Source: Hydrogenophaga sp. IBVHS2 (GTDB lineage Bacteria; Pseudomonadota; Gammaproteobacteria; Burkholderiales; Burkholderiaceae_C). From it: DNA of 64,000 nucleotides. A model generated the notes under the pieces. That model saw only the letters and a list, made by a program, of their open reading frames with translations. It searched no databases and was not told the origin of the DNA. Where the stretch lies: assembly GCF_002127215.1 (NCBI RefSeq), contig NZ_NFUT01000001.1, forward strand, positions 124,001-188,000, written 5' to 3'. This document shows, piece after piece, positions 53,901 through 62,233 of this stretch. Each line of letters begins with the position of its first letter. Position 1 is the first letter of the stretch. The translations under genes were made by a program, and so were the position numbers.

Positions 53901-56453
53901 ATGGGCCTGCTCGTTATCGGGGAAGAGGCTCACCTTGAGGTTTGCCGTGAAGGGCGAACGCTTGAAAAGGGTCCCGTCAAGCGCTTCTTGGTTTCAGCGA
54001 GATCTCTCCCACTGCTGGACGAGCTTGCGACGCCTTCAAAGGCCAAACTCTACGAGCGCAAGGCAGAAGATCCCTACGTGGCATCGCTCGTTGGCACGTT
54101 AGGGCTTCCCAAGGGGGCAAGCATCGAGTCAGGTGTTTCATGGCTTTGTCACTGGTCAGACCACTACAACTGCTTGCATCGCCCAGGTATCCAAGGGGGA
54201 GTTCTGTCTGGGCGTATTGCGACTTACTCGCTCAGTCGAACCGACCTCGTTGCGGCCCGATTTGGTGAACGACTCTTGCAAGTCCTGAAACCTGACGACA
54301 AGGCCGAGGCATCTGTGGCCGACGCCTCGGAAGGGATTCGTGACCCCAACCGACGCAAGCATCACAAAGACAAAGGGCTGGAAGACGCGCTTGATGCACG
54401 GTCATTGCTGTTCGAGCTTCGCCAGGCACTGGATCGATTTCAAGACCGACGGCACTACAAGCGCACGGAAAAGGGCAAGGTCGAGTGCGACAAGCCGGCA
54501 GGTAGTCAAGAACGCAAGCAGAAGTCGCGGCACTTCACCAGGGCCAGTGCTTCTGCCGCCATGCGTAGTGCTATTCGCCGAGCAAGCCCATCAGTCCCGA
54601 AGAATATTCTGCTTCTGGCCAAGTGGGCCGTTTACCTGCTGGAGAGAGGATCCACAAGGAAGAAGGAGGTCGCCGGCTCAACAGTGAAACGCTACATGGA
54701 CGCATTGACCTTCGGCTTCAAGGCGTTGTCCCATTGCATTGACATCACGAATGCTGACCCTGAAGAAGTCACTGATTTCTATCAGCACGTCATTGATCCC
54801 ACTCTTGCCGGGTTCGATCCCGAGGACACCCGGGAACCCAAAGAGGCGCAGCAGTATGTGCTTGATCGTCTGGTCGACTTTCATCACTACGCCGAGCGGT
54901 TTGGTGCCGTCTCTCCCTACTGGGACCAGATCTCAGATGGCCTTTCAAACTCCGCGGTGTCGCCTGGCTTTGTGAGCTTTGACGAGTACCTGTTTGCACT
55001 TGAGCGACTTTGCCCTGATCCCCGCGATGCCACCCCCACCCATTTGCAACGTGGATTCTTCTTGCTGCTGCTCTACCGCTTTGGTGTACGAGGGAAAGAG
55101 GCCATCCATCTTTCTATGAGGAACTGGGTCCAACTCGCGGAGACAGTGGTTCTTATCGTCGATCACCGACACCTCAGGTTGAAGACACCTGGATCCAGGC
55201 GCAAGGTTCCTTTGCTTGGGCCGCTCACAGGCTTCGAGCGCGAGGTCGTTGAGGCCTGGTTCGACTTTCGCAAAGGATGCACTGACTTCTCGTCCAAGGC
55301 GCGTTTGCTTGTGAACGTCGACGGCGTAACCCCTGTGAGCGACCTCTCGGACTTGAGAGCGCATGTGACCGCCGCGCTGCGTTGGGCAACTAACAACCGA
55401 TATGTCAAGCCACACCATGCACGCCACTCGCTCGGTAGCGTAGCGGGGCTCTTGACACTAGTTGAACCCCGGGATCTTCATCACGTGTGGCCAAGGTGCA
55501 CGTCAAAGGAGATCGAGTTCAATTGCCATGTGCGCAAGCTGCTGTTGGGCACAGAAGCCCCCACGCGGCGCGCCATCTGGGCGATCTCCAGACTGCTCGG
55601 ACATAGTCGGAGCGATACGACATGCACCAGCTACCTGCATTTTCTACTTGACTGGTGCGCACAGACTTCGCGCGGTCTCCATGACTGCCAGTTGTCAGGC
55701 AAGGTTAAGCGCAAGCTCGCACGCGTCACGTACCTAGACGACGAAGCTCGTGCACCGAAGCCTCAGTTGGATCCGAAGTCGTCGCTCACGCTGGACTATC
55801 GCCCTTTGAGCGCAGCGGTCGCGATGGAATACCTGAGGTCTCGATCCCGAGGCGTTTCTTCGGCGCGGGCAGGCACGGGCACATTTGGTCGCCTCTCGCC
55901 ATATAGCCAGACGGCTCTGGAGTCTCGAATAGGGGAGGTTGCCCGTCGTGTTTCCGGGAGCATGCCTGCGACTCCACCCGACCCTGTTGCGTACTTGGCC
56001 GGTTTGGTGCCTGAAATCCGCTGGCCCGCACTGCTTTCACTGGCGAAGCAGTGTGAAGCCAAGAATTTTCGCCTCCCTGTTGGTGCCCTCGAGCAACTTA
56101 CAGCCGGCATGCAGATCATCCTCGGCAACAAAGATCACTTCAACCGAGTGAAGGAGCTGAAGACCAGCCTCGGACTCCATCCCACTGACATCGCCATTCG
56201 TGTACCAGCCCGCCCTCGCAATGAGATGCAAGTGCTGCTCAAGGGAAAAGGCCTTGAGAATTTTCTCGAAACATCGACCGCCAAAGGCAAGCGACGTCGT
56301 ATCGATTCGTACACAAGCAATGACGCCGACAACCCCATTACCTATCAACACCGATTCGCGGTAGTGGTCCCTCCACGCTCCGGAAGTGTATTCACCGATG
56401 GGCTCGGCCTCCTGATACTGTGGGCGTGTGTTGCTGCGTCAGATATCGCTTGA
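50943..56453 (+). CDS. Giant tyrosine recombinase with two catalytic lobes
   Basis: One uninterrupted 1836-codon gene with an AGAGG ribosome site before its ATG. Two regions carry tyrosine-recombinase patterns. Lobe 1 (about residues 600-775): TGARPTRS (Arg612), NVFRHRMATELRRAG (Arg736-His737) and LGHAEAGAETFSD, where Phe767 stands at the nucleophile position. Lobe 2 (about 1370-1570): GVRGKEAIHL (Arg1383), LKTPGSRRKVP (Lys), PHHARHSL (His1491, Arg1494), LGHSRSDTTCTSYLH (His1554, Tyr1564), the full catalytic set. Ordinary integrases have 300-450 residues. Composition is lower in GC than the chromosome to its left, and the gene begins 160 bp from the tRNA scar. It probably drives integration and excision; the dead lobe may serve structure or DNA binding. 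Confidence 0.85.
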   Translation: MSADHSPHLGHPAARYPHGLRFLSWARDRAQTTLARQLLALIGDLQTEEALGSALAFLTHTDTARALRQWRSHAPAARLHSLSEDLAKSSKLAEALPPGDKPTRVFRKTLSDWYLAAQLACGTGDWLPADEAQAVHRLRVWLLVVAYDALLAGFKRETALQIVCTQLRMGLDAQDVEGGNPKETEKNLAKLRWFAQIVPPDENYAQFTTALLAGLDATETGNDSGLNSARTSLKRLARSDFRHIKTSEDDKEPEGHWFAAHDLISRPANSSPVESNLAAEDLDVLELPGDPNVSECSLLEVRARKPMPAGELHAVSRRIAYQTQEDRQYLNISWTRLSPWEQQKLRDLIADGLAAADHEKRLLAALTVVAIVTKLSMRSIGHVHLASSASARVNGKPPIWTLDIPAGTLTRSASRHINAAPRTDDFQAWTQPITERWELHISTALLEPLTQALQSKPTASTLSELFPGSAEKAFNDWTSASRDLWRISSGFLTIAGEQQIFEESRDATFSRLLFNWPSSSTVGAMAYPGWNRASVASSLQAVTQANVRALADVPDHDNAMGSRLSLIDSMIVQEIERASRRLEEISTEHWVVFHNALTVYCVTLLLIATGARPTRSVFERLSHFDLAGGRLFVDDKASLETSGDKCGRVIPLPRIAVQLMATLYIPYLHKLLERLKVQGAPLAAELSTIIDPSAAPLLPLFFLLKPSNPNSWEEVTESMLEDRRLFDWPLPSNVFRHRMATELRRAGLDPELVDAQLGHAEAGAETFSDLSTRCWTDEESQWRDCIERCLAPLALILPTLRFPEINCSNRARVTAHELGRPFGSDLRRRRREEEAADARNDAERMLDASLSKKGHPSALSHEEWEKLRDALIFDSEGRARPAAHERYLVFQRKLDQLRREHGIEVSVKTWVLPQSPGRAAFGSDALQACERIQHVRNALNVVYEKLKGKVPSRRACAWICITDLAVNSGVSDPDVLMCVATAAHERMGLLVIGEEAHLEVCREGRTLEKGPVKRFLVSARSLPLLDELATPSKAKLYERKAEDPYVASLVGTLGLPKGASIESGVSWLCHWSDHYNCLHRPGIQGGVLSGRIATYSLSRTDLVAARFGERLLQVLKPDDKAEASVADASEGIRDPNRRKHHKDKGLEDALDARSLLFELRQALDRFQDRRHYKRTEKGKVECDKPAGSQERKQKSRHFTRASASAAMRSAIRRASPSVPKNILLLAKWAVYLLERGSTRKKEVAGSTVKRYMDALTFGFKALSHCIDITNADPEEVTDFYQHVIDPTLAGFDPEDTREPKEAQQYVLDRLVDFHHYAERFGAVSPYWDQISDGLSNSAVSPGFVSFDEYLFALERLCPDPRDATPTHLQRGFFLLLLYRFGVRGKEAIHLSMRNWVQLAETVVLIVDHRHLRLKTPGSRRKVPLLGPLTGFEREVVEAWFDFRKGCTDFSSKARLLVNVDGVTPVSDLSDLRAHVTAALRWATNNRYVKPHHARHSLGSVAGLLTLVEPRDLHHVWPRCTSKEIEFNCHVRKLLLGTEAPTRRAIWAISRLLGHSRSDTTCTSYLHFLLDWCAQTSRGLHDCQLSGKVKRKLARVTYLDDEARAPKPQLDPKSSLTLDYRPLSAAVAMEYLRSRSRGVSSARAGTGTFGRLSPYSQTALESRIGEVARRVSGSMPATPPDPVAYLAGLVPEIRWPALLSLAKQCEAKNFRLPVGALEQLTAGMQIILGNKDHFNRVKELKTSLGLHPTDIAIRVPARPRNEMQVLLKGKGLENFLETSTAKGKRRRIDSYTSNDADNPITYQHRFAVVVPPRSGSVFTDGLGLLILWACVAASDIA

Positions 56454-56466
56454 GCACACGCGTCGA

Positions 56467-57774
56467 TCAGGGCTCTGATTGCTGCGATGTGGTGGCCGCC
56501 TCAATTGCGACTACACGGTACCTGGTTCTCCCTCTCGATTCCCTGACCAGTACATGGGCCTCAACCAGGTATGCCCCGGTATTCGTCAAGCTGAACACTT
56601 TTTTCAGCATCTCTTTTGGTGAAGCGCTCTCACCTTTCTCATCAACACCGAGTGCGGCCTCGAAACTCTCCGGAATCCAGGTGGCTTCGCTGGCAGCGGA
56701 CGCATCATCACGCTTCAAGTGAGCAGCTTCGATGAAGCTGACCCGGTAGGCCTTGATGGCGACCACGTCGATTCGGCAACGCACGACGATGGGATGCTCG
56801 GGTGTCTCCCTGTTTTGAGGCATTGGCGTCTCGCCGCTGTACCTTACCTCTGCACCCGGCATGACCACAGTCGCGCTCATGCGTCTGCCTGGGTTTGCGC
56901 GGACGAAATCGTCGGCAGATGCGTGTGCCGCTGCATGCAGCTTTCCCTCGACGGTGTCCAGCACAGCATGAGCCAAGTTCCGCTCTTGCTTGGAGGCGAC
57001 ATCTTCCGCTTCGGAGATCGAACTCTCATCGCTCCTTTCCGACTCTCGCGCCGCGATATCAAACTGCGCAGATGTTAGCGGGCGTGGCGTCTCTTGCTTC
57101 GGTGCGAGACTGCGCTCAGAGAAGGCTTTCACGATGGTATTGACGACCGCCGTGGACAGAGGCATACCCGACTTTCGAACCACTGCAACGGCCCGCATGG
57201 CAGTTTTCTGGTCGCCCGTAATTACGAATTTTTCCTTGATCGCGTACTTCACTGGCGGATCAAGATCTTCGTGGGCTTTTTCTAGTGCCCTCTGGATCGC
57301 CTTACCGAGCTCGAGAAACTGTTTCGGGATCGGCTTCAACGGATCGGAAAGCATACTTTCGTTTTCAGAATGGAGCCCAACGAACTCGCATTCGAAGGCT
57401 GAACCAAATGGAATGTAAACATCTCCGTCGGTCTGCGACTGATTGAAGACGTCGCTGCTGAGTGAGCTGTCTAAACCATCTTCTTCAACCACAGATTCTT
57501 CGGATAGCAGTGCGTCAGGCCCTTGGCCTCCACCTTCGCCCGCGCGGAAGCTCAAGGACGTGTGCGTGACTCTGAGCAGATCGGCCGGATTCGATACTGA
57601 ATGCCCGTGCCGTGATGTTTGAGGTTTGCCCCCCGCGAGACCAACTTCTGGGATTTTGATGTGTGCGTCCACTTCGATACCTTTTTCCTTGCTCAGCAAT
57701 AGTGCTGAGAAAAAAATATCGAATGGCCAGGTCCGCAACAAGTACCAAGCGTGATGTAGATCACGGAAACGCAC
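56467..57774 (-). CDS. Unknown protein facing the giant recombinase
   Basis: A reading frame of 435 residues from a GTG at 57774; the true start may be further in. Its end lies 13 bp from the recombinase stop, tail to tail. The N-terminal part (MRFRDLHHAWYLLRTWPFDIFFSALLLSKEKGIEVDAHIKIPEVG in pieces) has a short hydrophobic stretch. The middle is acidic and probably disordered (SEESVVEEDGLDSSLSSD). A helical part (KPIPKQFLELGKAIQRALEKAHEDLDPPVKYAIKE) and a C-terminal alpha/beta part (RRMSATVVMPGAEVRY, HPIVVRCRIDVVAIKAYRVSFIEAAHLK) follow. I recognise no family. Cargo or a recombination partner are both possible. Confidence 0.6.
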   Translation of the reverse strand: MRFRDLHHAWYLLRTWPFDIFFSALLLSKEKGIEVDAHIKIPEVGLAGGKPQTSRHGHSVSNPADLLRVTHTSLSFRAGEGGGQGPDALLSEESVVEEDGLDSSLSSDVFNQSQTDGDVYIPFGSAFECEFVGLHSENESMLSDPLKPIPKQFLELGKAIQRALEKAHEDLDPPVKYAIKEKFVITGDQKTAMRAVAVVRKSGMPLSTAVVNTIVKAFSERSLAPKQETPRPLTSAQFDIAARESERSDESSISEAEDVASKQERNLAHAVLDTVEGKLHAAAHASADDFVRANPGRRMSATVVMPGAEVRYSGETPMPQNRETPEHPIVVRCRIDVVAIKAYRVSFIEAAHLKRDDASAASEATWIPESFEAALGVDEKGESASPKEMLKKVFSLTNTGAYLVEAHVLVRESRGRTRYRVVAIEAATTSQQSEP

Positions 57775-58145
57775 TCTGATTCAACGCAGAGCCGCCAAAC
57801 CAAGGAAAGCGCTTGTTTGCGCAGGCTTTGAGAGCTTCAGCGAAAAGCAGTGCGCCAAACTGCTCGATCATCCCGTTGCTACGGCAGCGCCATTTGAGCT
57901 GAAGCCGGTTTCATCTCCAACCTAAACAAGGTGTCCGTGAAACCGGCATCAGCCCAAAGCGCTGCTGCGGGAAGGTGGCCTGAACAGGATACCGGTCCAG
58001 AATTGCGCCGTAGTTCTGCTCGCCTTGACTTGGTTGAAGGCAAGATTGAACTGATCACTGCGGCTGGTAACAAGGGGCGTTCCTTGGAATGTCTAGTGTC
58101 AGCTTGCTTGTATTGCGACAGAAGACAGCAACTGGTTGTGTCCGT
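57775..58145. other. Intergenic stretch with inverted and direct repeats
   Basis: Without a convincing gene. A perfect 10-bp inverted repeat GCCGGTTTCA (57904-57913) / TGAAACCGGC (57938-57947) has a 24-bp loop. The decamer GTGTCCGTGA occurs at 57931-57940 and again at 58139-58148, the latter overlapping the left end of the IS3 element. A short frame at 57931-58173 (80 codons) runs into the IS and could be a broken small gene; nothing in it is recognisable. Confidence 0.4.
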
Positions 58146-58209
58146 GACCTGCCCGGTTTCTTTGGACCAATAGTTTCTAGGAAGATGGCTCCCAACCTGC
58201 GAGGAGCCC

Positions 58210-58473
58210 ATGAGAAAGAGCCGATTCACCGAAGAGCAGATGGTCACGGTGCTGCGTGAGGCAGACAAGACCAGCGTGGCCGAGGCCGCGAAGAAACACA
58301 AAGTCAGCGAGCCCACCATCTACGCCTGGCGCAAGCACTTCGGCCAGATGGAAGCTGCCGATGTCAAACGACTGAAGGCGCTGGAGATCGAGAACAGCAG
58401 GCTCAAGAAGCTGCTGGCCGAGCGCGATCTGGGCATCGAGGTGCTCAAGGAGATCAACGCAAAAAAGTGGTGA
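58210..58473 (+). CDS. IS3-family transposase OrfA
   Basis: An 87-residue HTH protein: MRKSRFTEEQMVTVLREADKTSVAEAAKKHKVSEPTIYAWRKHF (in parts) is the transposase_8 helix-turn-helix, followed by a leucine-zipper stretch (LKALEIENSRLKKLLAERDLGIEVLKEI). The A6G run at 58461-58467 at its end is a -1 frameshift site (A-AAA-AAG) that would join it to OrfB, as in other IS3 elements. OrfA is intact although the element is not. Confidence 0.92.
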   Translation: MRKSRFTEEQMVTVLREADKTSVAEAAKKHKVSEPTIYAWRKHFGQMEAADVKRLKALEIENSRLKKLLAERDLGIEVLKEINAKKW

Positions 58474-59130
58474 GCCCGCAGGCCCGCCGCGAACAGGTTG
58501 CCCTCGCTTGCGAGCGTGGCCTGTCACAGCGCCGGGCCTGTGGGCTCATAGGACTGGCGCGATCGGGCCTGCGCTACGAGTTGCGTCTGCCAGGCAAGGA
58601 CGCTCCTGTCATTGCAGCCATGAGAACCCTCTCGGCACAGTACCCGCGCTATGGCTACCGCCGTATCCGGATCTTCCTGCGCCGCCAGGGGCTGAAGTTG
58701 AGCTGGTCGCGCACCCACCGCATCTGGCGCCAGGCTGGCCTGCTGCTGCCCAAGAAGCGCCCCCGCAGGCGCATTGCCAGCAGTCGGCCGAGGGCATACA
58801 CGCCCTTCAAGGCCAACGCGGTGTGGGCCTACGACTTCGTCTTCGACACCACGGCAGAAGACCAGCAGATCAAGTGCCTGACGGTGATCGACGAGTACAC
58901 GCGCGAGCGCCTGGCGATCGACGTGGCCGGCTCCATCCGTTCGCGTCGGGTGGTGGAGGTGCTCTCTCGCCTGGTCAGCATTCACGGCGCGCCGCTGTTC
59001 ATGCGATCGGACAATGGCCCTGAATTCGTCAGCCATGCGATCCTGGAGTGGATCTCACAGGCGGGCATTGCCACAGCCCTGAGCGACCCAGGCAAGCCCT
59101 GGCAGAACGGCGCCGACGAGAGCTTCAACA
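58467..59130 (+). pseudogene. IS3-family transposase OrfB, 3' truncated
   Basis: Starts at the GTG within the frameshift window. The HTH_21 part (YGYRRIRIFLRRQGLKLSWSRTHRIWRQAGL) and rve integrase core are present: WAYDFVFD (first Asp), MRSDNGPEFVS (second Asp), and the Glu region GKPWQNGADESFN. Homology ends right there at about 59130; the frame then runs through eight-base repeats to a stop at 59258 (RLPGCRAAGLPGC...). The C-terminal ~50 residues, needed for function, are lost. Confidence 0.88.
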
Positions 59131-59143
59131 CTTCAAGGCCCAG

Positions 59144-59183
59144 GCTGCCGGGCTGCCGGGCTGCCGGGCTGCCGGGCTGCCGG
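59144..59183. repeat. Five tandem copies of GCTGCCGG
   Basis: Five perfect 8-bp units in a row, followed by a degenerate unit GCGATCGG (59184-59191). They sit 14 bp after the break in the IS3 orfB. As 8 is not a multiple of three, changes in copy number shift the frame. The run probably arose by slippage at the deletion junction. Confidence 0.85.
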
Positions 59184-59254
59184 GCGATCGGGCTTGGCCA
59201 AACCAGTATCCGCCCTAACAAGTTCAACCGATTTTGCGGAGTGGTGCCCCCCGT

Positions 59255-62209
59255 CTAGCTAGGCTCACCAATCAGTTCCCGGATGACCGAACAGAAATCC
59301 TCGACGGCGCTTTCCTTGAAGATAAGCCTGCTGACGCCTGCCTCTCGAGCCGCCTCAGTCAAAGCTTCATCGACAAACCCTGATGCGATAGCTGTTTTCA
59401 GTGCAGGGTTGATTGCGAGCATTTCCTGCATCACCTCGATGCCGTTCATGCCAGGCATATTGAAGTCGGTGATAACCAGATCAAAGGCACCACCATCAGC
59501 CTTCACAGCTGCGATGGCTTCGGACTGCTCGCTGAATGCAGTGACCTTGAAGCCCTCAAGCTCGAGCAATCGTCGAACCAAAAACACTAACGATTCATCG
59601 TCATCCAGGTAGAGAATATGCCGACCGGCGCCAGACTTGGTTGGCATTGGCGCCTTTTCCTTAGGTGCTGCGGCCACTTGCTCCAGCGCATCGGGCATGC
59701 CGCTAGCTGCGGGAAGATCGATGGTGAAGGCTGTGCCGATACCGGGCTGGCTCCACACACCGATCAGACCACCATGGGATTTGACAATGCCATGTACCAC
59801 CGCCAGCCCAAGACCAGTACCTTCGCCAGGCGGTTTGGTGGTGAAAAAGGGCTCGTAGATCCGATCAAGTGTCGCTTGGTCCATGCCGGGGCCGGTGTCA
59901 CGCACTATGAGTCGCACAGCGGACTGGACGCGGTGACCTGAGTCCACGGGTTCCAGCGGAGGGGAGGACACCAACGTCTCAACAGAGAAGTAAAGTGTGC
60001 CGCCGCAGCCGCGCATCGCCTGAATGGCGTTGGTACCGAGGTTCATCAGAACCTGCAGGATCTGCGTCGAGTCTGCATAAATGAGCGGCACACCGTCGCC
60101 GACATTGACCTTGATGAGTATCTTTGCGGGCAGATTGGCGCTGAGCATTTGCACCACCTCCCGGACAAGCGACTCCAGCGCAATCGGCTTCATGTCTGTG
60201 ACCTGCCGACGACTGAACGTCAAAATCTGCCGCACCAGTTCACGCGCGCGGCGCCCCGCTTTGACAATCTCGTCGATGCTCTGCAGCGCAGCCTGTTCAC
60301 GGTCCATGCAGCGGCGCGCAAGCTCTGCGTTGCCAAGCATGGTCGCAATGATGTTGTTGAAGTCATGCGCAATACCGCCGGCCAGCGTGCCGATGGATTC
60401 CATCTTCTGCGCCTCTCGTAGCTGGCGCTCGAGCAGTTCGCGCTCCGACTCAGAACGCTTGCGGTCGGTGATGTCCTGCAGGGCGCCGCGCAGGAGCACC
60501 ACCTTGCCGCCATCGGTCACGCAAATGCACTGAGTACGGACCCATATGGGACGGCCTTTTGCCGTGATCATGGGCAACTCCATGTCCCAGGGAGTACCGT
60601 GAGCAATGGCAGCCTGCACGGCTGCCTTGATAGTCGGCACCGCCTCGGGGGCGAAAAACTCGATGGCTCGGTCCAATGGCGGGGTGGCCGGGGGATCGAT
60701 TTCATGAATGCGGCACGTCTCGGGCGACCAGTACGGCTGCATGGTGGCAACGTCCAGCTCCCAGCTGCCGATCTTGGCCATGTGGCTGGCTAGTTCGAGC
60801 TTCTCCAGCGTGTCGGCGAGATCCTGCTGACTGCGCTTGAGTTGCTGCTCAGCGGCGCGACTGTCCGTGGTGTCTCGCTCAACGGACACCCAGTGCGTGA
60901 CCCTGTCAGTCTCGTCCTTGACCGGTACGATCTCTATGCTGACCCAGAATGGATTGCCGGATTTCGTGTAATTCTTGACCTCTGCTGTGACGGGCTGCCA
61001 CTGCCTGAGACGGTCACCGATGTGTCGCAGCACGGTCGGATCTGTATCGGGCCCCTGCAGCAACTTGGGGCCCCGTCCAATCACCTCCTCGCTCGTATAA
61101 CCTGTCACTCTGGTGAATGCGGCGTTGACGAAGACGATACGGTGACCCTCAGTGTGATCGGGGTCGGATTCGGTAATGATCACTACGTCGTTCAAGTTGG
61201 CGATGCAAGTTGCCAGCAACTGCATCCTGGCGCGTGATTCGCTCTCCAGAATCTCTTTCTGCGCCTGAAGTGTGTCTAGCATGTGGTTGACGGATATCGC
61301 TAGCCTGACCACTTCAATACTGCCTCTGACCGGCGCACGTTTCATTTGTCCGGAACTACCCGCGACGCCGTCTGCAAACGCGCTCAGACTTGCCAGGTCT
61401 TCGGTTAGCCGACGCGCCAGGCGGCTGCCGACCCAGGAAACGGCCGCCACCAGAAGCAGCAGTCCACCCAGCAACGGGCCAATGTACGTCGCGGTACTCA
61501 GATGTGGCGACGCACGCACCTGACTATCAAGATGAAGTGATAAGCCGGCCATCGATGGCGGCAAAGCAATGGCAGCCGTAACAATGCTTTGGCGCTCTGG
61601 GTCGGACATCTCCCCGATCCGTAGAACATAGCCGTCCGTTCGCAGCAACTGGGTCAACGAAGTCTTCAGCCAGACCGAACCTTCGACAGTTCCAGTTCGC
61701 GCGTAGATGACAGGCACGCTCAGCAGTAGCGAGTTACCCGTGTCACCCTTCGTGATCCGGCTAGATATCTCGCCTGAAGCCAACGACGTCATCAAGAATT
61801 CTCGTTCCGTGTTGGTGAAACTGAGATCACCATTGCGAGCAACTTCTTTGCCCTCGAAGTCGGTGACCATCAGTTCCACCGGGTCACCATGAATCGCTTG
61901 AATGCCAACCAGATAGGGCTGCAAGTAGGCGTCCCTGCCCAGGCTGTCGGTCAACGCCGTGGCAAGAAGGGGGCTGTTGGCGAGCTCACGCGCACGCTCC
62001 TCGACTCTACTGAGGGTTTCGGCGACGCGAGTGGCCCGTAGTTCGACTTCTTGCCTTTGAATGACCTTGACAGAGTCGTTCTGAAGACGATCGATCCACC
62101 ACCATGAAGCAAGGGCGATGAGCAGTACGGAGATGCCCGCCAGCGCAGCGGCGGCCCAAGCAAACTGGCGGGCCAAGCTCTGCGGCGAATCAGACCACCG
62201 GAAGGTCAT
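59255..62209 (-). CDS. Hybrid sensor histidine kinase with PAS domains and C-terminal receiver
   Basis: A 984-residue membrane kinase. In order: membrane segment (~17-37), periplasmic double-Cache-like region (~38-245), membrane segment (~248-268), HAMP, PAS (VVIITESDPDHTEGHRIVFVNAAFTRVTGY; ~333-450), a second PAS (~475-590), HisKA with His615 in LAGGIAHDFNNI, HATPase_c (NLGTNAIQAM, DTGPGMDQ, GTGLGLAVV) and a receiver with Asp915 in LVITDFNMPGMNG. The stop lies at the edge of the IS remnant. The periplasmic-binding protein gene 24 bp upstream is presumably co-transcribed and may deliver ligand to its Cache region. Confidence 0.93.
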   Translation of the reverse strand: MTFRWSDSPQSLARQFAWAAAALAGISVLLIALASWWWIDRLQNDSVKVIQRQEVELRATRVAETLSRVEERARELANSPLLATALTDSLGRDAYLQPYLVGIQAIHGDPVELMVTDFEGKEVARNGDLSFTNTEREFLMTSLASGEISSRITKGDTGNSLLLSVPVIYARTGTVEGSVWLKTSLTQLLRTDGYVLRIGEMSDPERQSIVTAAIALPPSMAGLSLHLDSQVRASPHLSTATYIGPLLGGLLLLVAAVSWVGSRLARRLTEDLASLSAFADGVAGSSGQMKRAPVRGSIEVVRLAISVNHMLDTLQAQKEILESESRARMQLLATCIANLNDVVIITESDPDHTEGHRIVFVNAAFTRVTGYTSEEVIGRGPKLLQGPDTDPTVLRHIGDRLRQWQPVTAEVKNYTKSGNPFWVSIEIVPVKDETDRVTHWVSVERDTTDSRAAEQQLKRSQQDLADTLEKLELASHMAKIGSWELDVATMQPYWSPETCRIHEIDPPATPPLDRAIEFFAPEAVPTIKAAVQAAIAHGTPWDMELPMITAKGRPIWVRTQCICVTDGGKVVLLRGALQDITDRKRSESERELLERQLREAQKMESIGTLAGGIAHDFNNIIATMLGNAELARRCMDREQAALQSIDEIVKAGRRARELVRQILTFSRRQVTDMKPIALESLVREVVQMLSANLPAKILIKVNVGDGVPLIYADSTQILQVLMNLGTNAIQAMRGCGGTLYFSVETLVSSPPLEPVDSGHRVQSAVRLIVRDTGPGMDQATLDRIYEPFFTTKPPGEGTGLGLAVVHGIVKSHGGLIGVWSQPGIGTAFTIDLPAASGMPDALEQVAAAPKEKAPMPTKSGAGRHILYLDDDESLVFLVRRLLELEGFKVTAFSEQSEAIAAVKADGGAFDLVITDFNMPGMNGIEVMQEMLAINPALKTAIASGFVDEALTEAAREAGVSRLIFKESAVEDFCSVIRELIGEPS

Positions 62210-62233
62210 CTTGCGTGCGCCTCGTAGTCACAC

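Larger units (their letters stand above)
58146..59130 (+). mobile_element. Truncated IS3-family insertion sequence
   Basis: orfA and most of orfB are present. The left end is probably the TGACCTGCCCGGTTTC sequence at 58146, which has the TG start and GC-rich first bases usual for IS3 ends. The right end is missing: orfB homology stops at about 59130, just after ADESFN, and no matching inverted end was found before the next gene. The element can no longer move by itself. Confidence 0.75.

Noticed and set aside
57931..58173. 80-codon frame before the IS3 element
   Set aside because: It begins with a GTG and has only a weak ribosome site; the peptide is unrecognisable and runs into the IS left end. 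Kept only as a note in the intergenic entry.
59144..59191. Possible CRISPR-like array
   Set aside because: The 8-bp units follow each other without spacers; it is a simple tandem repeat.
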